Part shown: positions 16,382 to 23,756 of the stretch, one piece after another
Numbering within the stretch: position 1 is the stretch's first letter
Layout: each line of letters begins with the position of its first letter
Assembly (NCBI GenBank): GCA_013388905.1
Contig: JACAEI010000031.1
Location: forward strand, 62,001 to 126,000
DNA length: 64,000 bases
Origin: Candidatus Bathyarchaeota archaeon
Lineage (GTDB): Archaea; Thermoproteota; Bathyarchaeia; Bathyarchaeales; Bathycorpusculaceae
Reading direction: 5' to 3'
The notes under the pieces: generated by a model
The model's input: only the letters and a program-made list of their open reading frames with translations
Database searches by the model: none
Told to the model about the DNA's origin: nothing
Position numbers and translations under genes: made by a program

Positions 16382-17617
16382 CTACTCTTTCCAGTCAAGA
16401 AGTTTTTGTTCGCCCTCAATTTTCTTGATGTCAGTTATATCTTGCGTCACTTCCATGGTTCCCAAATACTTTCCATTCTTGTCTCTGACTGCGAAGTATC
16501 TGATGTGGATTAGGTGGTTGTTCATGTTAATCCAGAATTCAGCTGCGTCTTTTCTACCTGCTTTGAAGGCGTCAAGAATGCGATTTACTATGTGTATGCT
16601 TTTTTGCGGATGGCATAGTTGCACTTTTCTTCCAATAACCGATTTCGTCCGAACGAAGACTCTTTTTTCTGCTTTGTTGAAGTATTTCACGGAATCGTTT
16701 TTGTCAACAAAAGTAATATCTATGGGAAGCGAATCTAACAAAGCCTCAAGCTCTTCCTTTGAGAGGCTTCCAGTCTCAAACTGCAGTAGTCCTTCAGCCA
16801 CAGTGGCTACTTCTTCCTTGACTTCTATTTCTGGCGCAGTGGTCAAAAGTTGCGGAGTGAAGCAGCAATATCCAATTTCGTCAAATTCTCCTCTGGATTC
16901 TTTCCATTCTTCTTCTGTAACGACTCGTAGCGCTGTGGGGAAAAGTATGTTATTCTCTTTAAAGAAGTGGTTTGAGAGAAGATTGCTTAAAGCTTCTGCA
17001 GTCTCGGCCAATTGTTCTTTGAAATCTTGGAAGTTTGTTGAATTATAATCTTCCACTAGTTTTCTAAGCTGTTTTTTCTTTTCTCTTATTTGGTTGTGTT
17101 CCATCCACATTATGGCTGGTGGTTCTGTAATTCCATGTTTTTCCAGATAAGGGAAGAGAGCGTTTTCTTCTCTCAGATAATGTTTTTCTGAATCGCGAAA
17201 GTCTTCGGATATGTGCTCGATATCATGTATTTCCTTGCCGACGTAGGTTTTGTCGCTGATTTTTTGAAGCTTGTTTGCAATTGTGGTAAGCTTCTTGGCG
17301 ATTTGTAGCATTATTCTGTGTTCTTCCATAAGAATGTTAATTGGATGTCCAGTGGGGATTTCGAGTTTTTGTTTTCCTAATTGTTCTCTGAAGACTTCCA
17401 TGTGTACGTCACATAGTCTTTGGATTTCTTCTCTAGGCGTTCCTTCCTTTATGAGCTCTTGCTCAATTTTTGCAATTTCTGTTGAACTTACGTTTTCCAG
17501 CATGCGTCCAAACTTTTCTTTTACTTCTTCTGGTGACACACCTGCATGCAACTGCCTGATTATCTCTTTCAACATTCGCTTTTTGTCTTCCGGTATCCCA
17601 CTCGTTCTTCTCACCAC
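16382..17617 (-). CDS. DUF438-hemerythrin-PAS protein
   Basis: 411 residues. A DUF438 domain (about 15-78, ending C69-D-V-H72) is followed by a hemerythrin-like HHE domain (about 90-235) and a C-terminal PAS domain (about 300-400, with the conserved-looking LCHPQKSIHIV). In the HHE domain H91, EEH100, SEKHYLREE, WMEH and NHFFKEN supply di-iron ligands. Relatives are linked to sensing or handling O2 and NO or to repairing damaged iron-sulfur clusters. It is the last gene of the unit led by the flavodiiron protein gene, with 32 bases between it and dsrE. No output domain is present, so it may signal through protein contacts. Confidence 0.85.
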   Translation of the reverse strand: MVRRTSGIPEDKKRMLKEIIRQLHAGVSPEEVKEKFGRMLENVSSTEIAKIEQELIKEGTPREEIQRLCDVHMEVFREQLGKQKLEIPTGHPINILMEEHRIMLQIAKKLTTIANKLQKISDKTYVGKEIHDIEHISEDFRDSEKHYLREENALFPYLEKHGITEPPAIMWMEHNQIREKKKQLRKLVEDYNSTNFQDFKEQLAETAEALSNLLSNHFFKENNILFPTALRVVTEEEWKESRGEFDEIGYCCFTPQLLTTAPEIEVKEEVATVAEGLLQFETGSLSKEELEALLDSLPIDITFVDKNDSVKYFNKAEKRVFVRTKSVIGRKVQLCHPQKSIHIVNRILDAFKAGRKDAAEFWINMNNHLIHIRYFAVRDKNGKYLGTMEVTQDITDIKKIEGEQKLLDWKE

Positions 17618-17649
17618 TTCTTAGCTTGAAAGATAGCAGTTATCATATA

Positions 17650-18006
17650 TTAAAATGATAAGATTTTTTGACTTTCCTTAATCCACTGTGCAAGCTGCAT
17701 CATTGTTCCTATGCGCACGTCCTTAAGAAGCTCTTCTTTAGATAGTCCTCTAGCAGCGACACATGTACCACAAGCAATAACCTCTACGCCCTGCTCAATC
17801 AGTTCTTTAAGCATCTGCTGTAAGTTGTAATAGCCTTCAGGAGTTTTCTGTCCTTTTTTAGCGCTGCTTACAGCGTCCCCAAGAAGGAAAATATTCACTT
17901 TCATTTTTACAGTGGCAGAAGTGAGTGCTTTTGCTAGTCTTAGGGCATTCCAGACTTTTTCATTTCCATATGGAGCGTCATTGAGAATTATTGTCAATGT
18001 TTCCAT
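17650..18006 (-). CDS. DsrE/DsrF-like sulfur-relay protein
   Basis: 118 residues in the DsrE/DsrF fold: an N-terminal TLTILNDAPYGNEKVWNALRLAKAL helix-strand pattern and a conserved-looking Cys pair in VIACGTCVAARGL. Family members carry persulfide sulfur or act in redox relays. The ATG at 18006 overlaps the stop of the flavodiiron gene, so translation is probably coupled; a GTG one codon earlier is possible. Association with an O2/NO-reducing flavoprotein suggests sulfide or polysulfide handling during oxidative stress. Confidence 0.8.
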   Translation of the reverse strand: METLTIILNDAPYGNEKVWNALRLAKALTSATVKMKVNIFLLGDAVSSAKKGQKTPEGYYNLQQMLKELIEQGVEVIACGTCVAARGLSKEELLKDVRIGTMMQLAQWIKESQKILSF

Positions 18007-19193
18007 CACGTTTCCTCTTTGATTTTTTTAGCTAGGTTTTTTCCTAATTCTGTTATTTGTTTAATGTTAGTTTCGGAGGGTGGACCATTAATTTCCATTG
18101 CTCCAACAATCTCAAGCTTTGTTTGTCCCAAGATTTCTTGAACGTGTTTTATTGCGCCTCCGCCCCAACCGTAAGAGCTTAGGATAACACCGAATTTTAG
18201 TGGAGGACGTAGAGCTTTAACTAGGTAAGTAGCATAAACGCCTAAGGGATGAATTCCGCCCAGCACTGTTGGTGCGCCTAGCACGATGGCTTTAGAATCC
18301 ACTAAATCTTTTGCTATGTTGCCTATGTCTGCTGAAGCTAAATTGTGTAGTGCGATTTCGATGCCTTCAGAAGCTAGTATGTCAACAATAGGTTGAATCA
18401 TTTTTTCTGTGCTCTCCCACATAGTCGCATAAACTATTATGGATTTTTGCTTAGTCTTGCCGTTCACCCATTTTCTGTATGCGTTTAGAATGCGTTCAGT
18501 GTTTCGATGTATCGGTCCATGGCTTGGCGCTATCATTTCAATCTTTAAATTGCTAATTTTTTCCATCGCTTTTTGTCCCATAATCCGAAAAGGCATCATT
18601 ATTTCGCCAAAATATCTCTGAACATGAACTAACAAGTCGTCCACCTCGTCATCATATAATCCATTTGCTATGTGCGCGCCAAAAAAGTCGCAAGGAAACA
18701 GAATCTTGTTTTCTTCCAGATATGTGAACATTGTTTCTGGCCAGTGAAGCATCGGCGCTTCAATAAATCGTAAGGTTCTGCCGCCAAGATCAATAGTTTC
18801 TTGGTCTTTAATTGCGATTATACGGTTTTCTGGCACTTTGTAGAATGTTTGGGCCATGTTTGCGCCTTTATTTGAAGTCACCAGCTTAGCTTTCTTATTG
18901 ATTGCCATCATGTAAGGGATTGCTCCAGCATGGTCTGGTTCAGCATGATTCATTATTATATAATCAATTTTGCTTGGGTTAGCGACGATCTTAATTTTCT
19001 CTTCTAGTTCTTTTTCAAAGCCTGGGTTTACCGTGTCAATTAACGCTTTTTTGCTGTTGCCGATTACGAGATATGCATTGTAGGTTGTTCCGTGTGGAAG
19101 CGTAATTAAGGCATCGAAAAGTTTGCGGTTCCAGTCTCGAATGCCAACCCAGTAAACGTTTTCTGAGATTTGAGCTATGTTTCTCCAGCTCAT
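18006..19193 (-). CDS. fprA: Flavodiiron protein (FprA-type O2/NO reductase)
   Basis: 395 residues. The metallo-beta-lactamase-fold di-iron domain shows H83-A-E85-P-D87-H88, MLHWPET, the CDFFGAH segment and SHGPIHR, which supply the iron ligands. A C-terminal flavodoxin domain begins near residue 250 (IIVYATMWESTEKMI, SSYGWGGGAIK). In methanogens such proteins reduce O2 to water with F420H2; others reduce NO. The gene leads a minus-strand unit with dsrE and the DUF438-hemerythrin gene. Its promoter carries the perfect palindrome at 19211-19228 and faces the Cys-rich XRE regulator. Confidence 0.93.
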   Translation of the reverse strand: MSWRNIAQISENVYWVGIRDWNRKLFDALITLPHGTTYNAYLVIGNSKKALIDTVNPGFEKELEEKIKIVANPSKIDYIIMNHAEPDHAGAIPYMMAINKKAKLVTSNKGANMAQTFYKVPENRIIAIKDQETIDLGGRTLRFIEAPMLHWPETMFTYLEENKILFPCDFFGAHIANGLYDDEVDDLLVHVQRYFGEIMMPFRIMGQKAMEKISNLKIEMIAPSHGPIHRNTERILNAYRKWVNGKTKQKSIIVYATMWESTEKMIQPIVDILASEGIEIALHNLASADIGNIAKDLVDSKAIVLGAPTVLGGIHPLGVYATYLVKALRPPLKFGVILSSYGWGGGAIKHVQEILGQTKLEIVGAMEINGPPSETNIKQITELGKNLAKKIKEET

Positions 19194-19210
19194 TTGTTTC
19201 CCTCAACTTT

Positions 19211-19228
19211 TTATTACAATTGTAATAA
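19211..19228. promoter_or_regulatory. 18-bp perfect palindromic operator in the divergent fprA/XRE promoter
   Basis: TTATTACAATTGTAATAA is its own reverse complement. It lies 18 bases upstream of the fprA start and directly beside the TATATTTATA element (19231-19240) that would serve the divergent regulator gene at 19275. A dimeric regulator bound here could control both directions; the neighbouring XRE protein is the obvious candidate. Confidence 0.68.
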
Positions 19229-19274
19229 AGTATATTTATACCTTTCTACAAACTATAACACGAAGGCAACATAA

Positions 19275-19685
19275 ATGTTAGCCCCTTGCGAAGTTACAAT
19301 AAAATGCGTCTTGCCCTCAATTCGGGCAATGATAGCCAAAGAACTCATAGCAAAATACAACCTAAAACAAACGGAAGCAGCAAAAATTCTGGGGTTAAGC
19401 CAACCAGCCATAAGCTTATACAACAGAAAAATGCGTGGAAAAGCAATTGACATAGAAAATGATAAAGACGTTAGAATTTTGATCGAAAACCTGACAGAAT
19501 CATTAGCTAAAGGCAATTTAGCGCATAAAGACTTCATCCCCATGTTTTGCGAGGTTTGCAGAACAATAAGAACTAAAGGTTTGATGTGTGAACTGCATAA
19601 GGCATTCGAGCCTACTGTGGACCTTGAGGGATGCGAACTTTGCAAAACTGTAGCAACTAAGTGTATTGGGTTAGGCTCAATCTGA
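19275..19685 (+). CDS. XRE-type regulator with C-terminal cysteine cluster
   Basis: 136 residues. An XRE helix-turn-helix spans about 18-55 (KYNLKQTEAAKILGLSQPAISLY). Eight cysteines fall at 5, 11, 92, 95, 105, 120, 123 and 130, in FCEVC- and GCELC-type pairs that could hold an iron-sulfur cluster or zinc. The family is common in archaea next to metabolic operons it controls. Divergence from fprA across a perfect palindrome suggests a redox-responsive repressor or activator of the O2/NO defence genes. The cluster type is not provable from sequence. Confidence 0.78.
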   Translation: MLAPCEVTIKCVLPSIRAMIAKELIAKYNLKQTEAAKILGLSQPAISLYNRKMRGKAIDIENDKDVRILIENLTESLAKGNLAHKDFIPMFCEVCRTIRTKGLMCELHKAFEPTVDLEGCELCKTVATKCIGLGSI

Positions 19686-19704
19686 AATGATTAGATTAGC
19701 CTCC

Positions 19705-20050
19705 TTACTGTTTTTGAAGGATAAGGCTGAGAGCAACAGCATTGTTATATTCTCTGTTCTTTGCTGAATACAGAAGGGTAACAACTCTTTTTTCTTTCTC
19801 AATCTGTCTGATTTTACTGAGCAGATGTGTTTTATGTTTTAACTCTTCTTTATATTTTCTTTTGAAAGCTTTCCATTTTTCTGGATCATGAGAAAACTAT
19901 CTTCGCAATTCGTTGCTGGGCGCAATATCTTTCAACCACAAGTCAATTTTGGCTTTATCTTTGGACAAGCCTCTAGGCAAGTCTGTCTACAAGAATTCTA
20001 AAGCCATCCTCGCTGTTCGAAGAATCATAAACCCTCTTCATTTTAATCAT
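19705..20050 (-). pseudogene. DUF488-family gene with frameshift and nonsense mutation
   Basis: Reading back from ATG at 20050 gives MIKMKRVYDSSNSEDGFRIL and then a two-base loss at the expected RLWPRG motif: the W codon is reduced to a single base. The frame then resumes as PRGLSKDKAKIDLW and LKDIAPSNELRR, with the next W codon changed to TAG, followed by FSHDPEKWKAFK and on to the TAA at 19705-19707. The repaired length of about 115 residues is normal for DUF488. It is not translatable as it stands. Confidence 0.85.
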
Positions 20051-20124
20051 ATAAACCTCGCTCCTTCTTTGCCACTAGACTTATAAAAAGAAAATAAAAA
20101 ATATTTCATTTTTGAGGTGATTGC

Positions 20125-20400
20125 ATGCCTCCACATTGTAATACGATGGATGGACCAGTCGTTAAAGCTGCAAAAATGGCTTTGGAAACAGGAAACGTCA
20201 ACCTGATTCTCCCTTGGGTGCCAAAAAAGGCTGAAATGGAACTGAAGAAGGCTTTTGAAAAGATGCTTCGTGCAAGAAAACTTGGCAAGGAAGCGGCAGA
20301 AGTCGCAGACTATTGGTTCTTCGAAACTGCTGTTCGTTTGCACAGAGAAGGTGAGGGTGCGCCTCATACTGGATTGAAGCTAGCGAATTCCAAAATCTAA
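20125..20400 (+). pseudogene. DUF6448-family gene truncated at the 3' side
   Basis: The N-terminus MPPHCNTMDGPVVKAAKMA and the ADYWFFETAVRLHREGEGAP segment match DUF6448 proteins as I recall them. Those continue well beyond the point where this frame ends at a stop after TGLKLANSKI. Immediately downstream, in another frame, begins a 5'-truncated cation transporter. A deletion that joined the two genes explains both ends. The 91-residue product could still be made but would lack the rest of the protein. Confidence 0.7.
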
Positions 20401-20408
20401 ACCTTGCT

Positions 20409-20927
20409 TTGATAGTAATTTTAGCTGGCATGTTTGTAGTTGCAGTTCCAACAATTGATATTTTAAGAATAAAAACAAGAGGCGCATCCATGAAAACGCA
20501 ACTCGTGGCACTTTTCAAAGACGAGATTTCTTACGTGGCTGCGCTTATAGCCGTAATTTTAGTCGCACAAGAATATTACTTAGCAGACCCAATAGCATCC
20601 ACATTTTTAGCTGCTATAATCGCATTCAGCGGCATGTACCTATTGAAGGATAACGTGCATTACCTTGTGGGTAAAGCCCCTAGCAAAGAGTTTATAGAAA
20701 AAATAGAGTTAATTGCAAAATCAGTGAAGGGAGTTTTAGGCGTTCAGGATTTGAAAGCCGGATACATAGGACCTGGAATCACCGATTTTCCCATTAAGGT
20801 GAAGAAAGGCACGCTGATAGAAGAAGCAGACAGAATAGCGGAAGAAGTTAAAGAGAAAGTTAGCCGAGAGACAGGCTGTCAACACTGCGTAATCTATATC
20901 GATCCAGCAAACAATACAGTTAAATAA
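20409..20927 (+). pseudogene. C-terminal remnant of a cation diffusion facilitator transporter
   Basis: The frame, open from about 20370, gives the last three or so membrane helices and the cytoplasmic domain of a CDF efflux protein (LKDNVHYLVGKAPSKEF, VLGVQDLKAGYIGPG, EEADRIAEEVKEKV, ending CQHCVIYIDP). The first hundred or more residues, including the first metal-binding helix, are missing. The substrate was probably a divalent metal. TTG at 20409 is only the first possible start and has no family support. Its 5' junction abuts the truncated DUF6448 gene. Confidence 0.75.
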
Positions 20928-20946
20928 AATGCAGGAGGCGAGAAAC

Positions 20947-21273
20947 ATGTTTGTAAATTTAGTTGAATTTCCACCTATAAAGAAGGGAAAAGATAAGAAA
21001 TTCAAAGAATGGTTTGAATGGTCAAACACGGTATATAAGAAATTTGACGGGTTTATTTCAAGACGACTAATTAAATCCACAAAAGGTAAGAAAAATTATG
21101 CCGCAATAGTGGAGCATGAAAGTGAAGAGACTTTTATGGTTATGCATTTGAGCGACAAGCGACAAAAGGCATGGGCGAAAGTGTAACCGTTGCTAGATGG
21201 GTTGCCAACGCCGCATTTCTACCAAGTAATAATTAGTTCAGAGAAGAAAAGAAAAATGAGTAACTGTTCATGA
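20947..21273 (+). pseudogene. Antibiotic-biosynthesis-monooxygenase-like (ABM) gene with an in-frame stop
   Basis: The start is ATG at 20947, preceded by AGGAGG at good spacing. The protein MFVNLVEFPPIKKG...RQKAWAKV is interrupted by TAA at 21184-21186 where Glu is expected. The same frame continues PLLDGLPTPHFYQVIISSE to TGA at 21273, the usual C-terminus of this ferredoxin-like family. The 79-residue truncated product lacks the last strand. One base change (GAA to TAA) would account for it. Confidence 0.78.
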
Positions 21274-21363
21274 AAACAACAAAACTGTTTCAGAGTTATC
21301 GTTCACAATAGGAAACGCACTTATTTCAGTGACGCTGAAACTTTAATCTCAAAGGTGCGCTCT

Positions 21364-21648
21364 ATGGGTAAGCTTAAAACCTTAGAAGTAATCATCCGTG
21401 GAGACCTCATTGAAAAGAATATTATCCTAAAGCTTGGACAAATGTTAAGCGAAACCAATTTGAGGGTAGATTTTAGTGCTTCCATAGCTATTCCGCCATT
21501 TATAAAAAAGGCTGTAGAAAAGCGCTATCCGTCTGTATGCGTTTTGCATGTAACGGTAGACAGAGAAGACCGCTTCCAATTTGAAAAACTCTTGAAAGAA
21601 TGTGCGTGTGTAGAAGGCTGTGAAGTAGTTTCGATTCACGAGTTTTAA
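21364..21648 (+). CDS. Small conserved-looking protein upstream of the DASS transporter
   Basis: 94 residues starting MGKLKTLEVIIRGDL, with alternating strand-helix character like a ferredoxin-like or NIL/ACT fold, and a Cys cluster near the end (CACVEGC). I chose ATG at 21364, with AAGGTG upstream; GTG at 21355 would add three residues. It lies 22 bases before the transporter gene and is probably co-transcribed, perhaps as a regulatory or metal-binding partner. I do not recognise the family. Confidence 0.6.
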   Translation: MGKLKTLEVIIRGDLIEKNIILKLGQMLSETNLRVDFSASIAIPPFIKKAVEKRYPSVCVLHVTVDREDRFQFEKLLKECACVEGCEVVSIHEF

Positions 21649-21670
21649 ATGTTAACTGGGCGTCGCGCGC

Positions 21671-23059
21671 ATGACGTTTGGAAAAGCACTAAAGTTTGTA
21701 GTTGTGGTTGTTTTGGCGTTACTAGCCTACTTCATGACGGCTCCACTCGAAAGTGAGATGCGCGTGACTTTTGCTTTATTGGCTATGGCTTCAGCATTAT
21801 GGATTACAGAAGCCTTACCGTTAGGAGTAACAGCCCTTATTATTGCTCTGGCGCAACCATTGCTAGGCATTCAGCCTTTTCGAGATGCTTTAGAACCGTT
21901 TTTTGACCCGATAATTGCCCTTTTTTTAGGCGCACTCTTTTTGGCAATAGCCTTCGAGAAACAAGATTTAGACGAGATTTTGGCTCAGCGTATTTTAGAG
22001 CGGCTTGGCGACAACGCTAAGACTCTGGTTTTGGGAATGATGTTTATTGCAGCTTTTCTAGCTATGTGGATGACTATCACAGCCACAGCTGCACTAATGA
22101 TTCCATTAGCCCTACGTTTGACCATTGAAGCAAAACGAGAAAAAGACAAAGAGAACTTTTCTAAAATAATGGTTCTGAGCATGGCATATGCTGCTAGCGC
22201 TGGCGCCATCGCTTCACTTGTGGGAACCCCACCTAACCTAATAGCCGCAGGACTCCTTCAACGTATTGTTGGCTATAATTTGACTTTTGTAAGATGGGGG
22301 CTTTACGGGCTACCCATATCGATTGTTTTGATTCTGCTAATTTGGGTCTTGCTCTTCAGGTTTTTCCCCATTGAAGCAAAGAAAGTTCAAAAACCAAAAG
22401 AGAGATTCACCAGCTTGAACAAGAAACAGAAATTGACTCTGGCAATTTTTGTTTTAGCTGTAGTTTTGTGGGTTACACGTCAGCTTCCCGACCCTATTGC
22501 AGCGTTTATTGGTTGGCAAGGTCATGGAATCTCGGAAAGTATGGTAGCCATATTCATAGCTGTGCTTCTCTTTTTGCCAGGGCTTCTAGGTCAAAATGAC
22601 ATAGCAAAGATTGACTGGAATACCTTACTACTTTTTGGCGGTGGACTAAGCTTAGGCTCTGCATTGGAAGTTTCTGGGCTGACCGATTGGATAGGACTAA
22701 ACTTGACGAATGCCGTGGGAACAGGTTCCTACATCACTCTGTTCGTTATTTTGGGTTTTTCCACACTTGTTTTTACCATGATTGCCAGCAACACAGCTTG
22801 CGCAAACATACTTGTGCCCATAGCAATATCAGTTGGTCTTACAACAGGAATAAGTCCCGCAATTCTTGCAGTTTTCACAGCCATAGTCTCTACTCTCGAT
22901 TTCATGTTGCCTATCGGAACGCCTGCAAATGCTATAGCTTATAGCACTGGAAAAGTAAAAATGAGAGAAATGGTTAAAACAGGACTACTTTTGGACATTG
23001 TGGGGGTCTTAGTGACCATTGCCTTCGCTCTAACGATTTGGACGCTAGTTCCTACATGA
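21671..23059 (+). CDS. DASS/SLC13-family sodium-anion symporter
   Basis: 462 residues with about eleven membrane helices and the duplicated DASS signature: GTPPNLIAAG in the first half, and SNTACANILVPIA plus LPIGTPANAI in the second. These hairpins bind Na+ and anionic substrates such as dicarboxylates, sulfate or phosphate. Specificity cannot be set from sequence. A small Cys-containing protein gene precedes it by 22 bases. It is the first clearly intact transporter after the decayed segment. Confidence 0.88.
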   Translation: MTFGKALKFVVVVVLALLAYFMTAPLESEMRVTFALLAMASALWITEALPLGVTALIIALAQPLLGIQPFRDALEPFFDPIIALFLGALFLAIAFEKQDLDEILAQRILERLGDNAKTLVLGMMFIAAFLAMWMTITATAALMIPLALRLTIEAKREKDKENFSKIMVLSMAYAASAGAIASLVGTPPNLIAAGLLQRIVGYNLTFVRWGLYGLPISIVLILLIWVLLFRFFPIEAKKVQKPKERFTSLNKKQKLTLAIFVLAVVLWVTRQLPDPIAAFIGWQGHGISESMVAIFIAVLLFLPGLLGQNDIAKIDWNTLLLFGGGLSLGSALEVSGLTDWIGLNLTNAVGTGSYITLFVILGFSTLVFTMIASNTACANILVPIAISVGLTTGISPAILAVFTAIVSTLDFMLPIGTPANAIAYSTGKVKMREMVKTGLLLDIVGVLVTIAFALTIWTLVPT

Positions 23060-23111
23060 CAACTTTTTATAACATCCTCATGCTAATTCAAAATTGTGGT
23101 GAATCACGGCG

Positions 23112-23639
23112 ATGGGCTATTTAACTGCATGGAAAGTTTTAGAGCAAATGATAGCGGATCTCCGCAAAAGAGGAATAGCCATTCCAGCAGACATTATGAA
23201 CGATTTAAAATCTGCAAAAATTCTAATCAACATCTTGAAGGCTGACCCGTGCCATATAGAAACGAGTCAAAAGGTTGAAGGCTACCTTCTCAATATAGAG
23301 TCTTACCTAGTTTCTCAAGGACAAAAAAGGTTTGGCGCCAACTATGTTGAGGAATGGCTTAGGCGATTAGACGAGGCAAGCCAGAGACCACACGAAGAAG
23401 AAGTGGCGGAGGAAGAAAAAATCCGATTTATTCCTGGACTTCCGCGCGAACAAAAATGGATTCGCGTAAAACCCACTGCAGAATTTACTCTTGAAAGAAT
23501 AAAGGCATTAGCAAAAGAGGCGAATCTTTTGTTTAATGTTCAAAGCGATGGCTATCTGCTTGTTTATGGTGAAGACGAGCGCATAAAAGAGTTTGTCAAG
23601 AAAATGGCTACAAAATATGGATTAAAAGAGGAAAAGTAG
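23112..23639 (+). CDS. DUF2096-family archaeal protein
   Basis: 175 residues with the typical opening MGYLTAWKVLEQMI and LRKRGIAIPADIMNDLKSAK, and an acidic central linker (HEEEVAEEEK). The C-terminal half (about 115-175) has strand-helix character. No membrane segment is present. The family is confined to archaea and uncharacterised. It lies upstream of smc on the same strand but is separated from it by 117 bases with a separate leader. Confidence 0.8.
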   Translation: MGYLTAWKVLEQMIADLRKRGIAIPADIMNDLKSAKILINILKADPCHIETSQKVEGYLLNIESYLVSQGQKRFGANYVEEWLRRLDEASQRPHEEEVAEEEKIRFIPGLPREQKWIRVKPTAEFTLERIKALAKEANLLFNVQSDGYLLVYGEDERIKEFVKKMATKYGLKEEK

Positions 23640-23720
23640 GTTAAAAAGTACATAACCGTTAAAGCTTTGAAATGTAATATTTTTATAGAAAAATCTTTCA
23701 GAAGTATCTTTAATAAGATA

Positions 23721-23754
23721 AGTCTATCTTCCGCGGAAGGTGAGGGCGTAGACT
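23721..23754 (+). promoter_or_regulatory. Nested hairpin in the smc leader
   Basis: The outer arms AGTCTA (23721-23726) and TAGACT (23749-23754) enclose the perfect 12-bp palindrome CTTCCGCGGAAG (23728-23739). The GGAAGGTGAGG ribosome-binding stretch lies inside, and the smc ATG follows two bases after the outer arm. If transcribed, folding would hide the ribosome-binding site. The palindrome could alternatively be a protein-binding site. Confidence 0.5.
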
Positions 23755-23756
23755 GA

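Noticed and set aside
19880-19910. TAG codon in the DUF488 gene read as pyrrolysine
   Set aside because: The same gene also has a 2-base deletion at the RLWPRG motif, and TAG replaces a conserved Trp by a single base change. No Pyl genes are seen. Decay is simpler.
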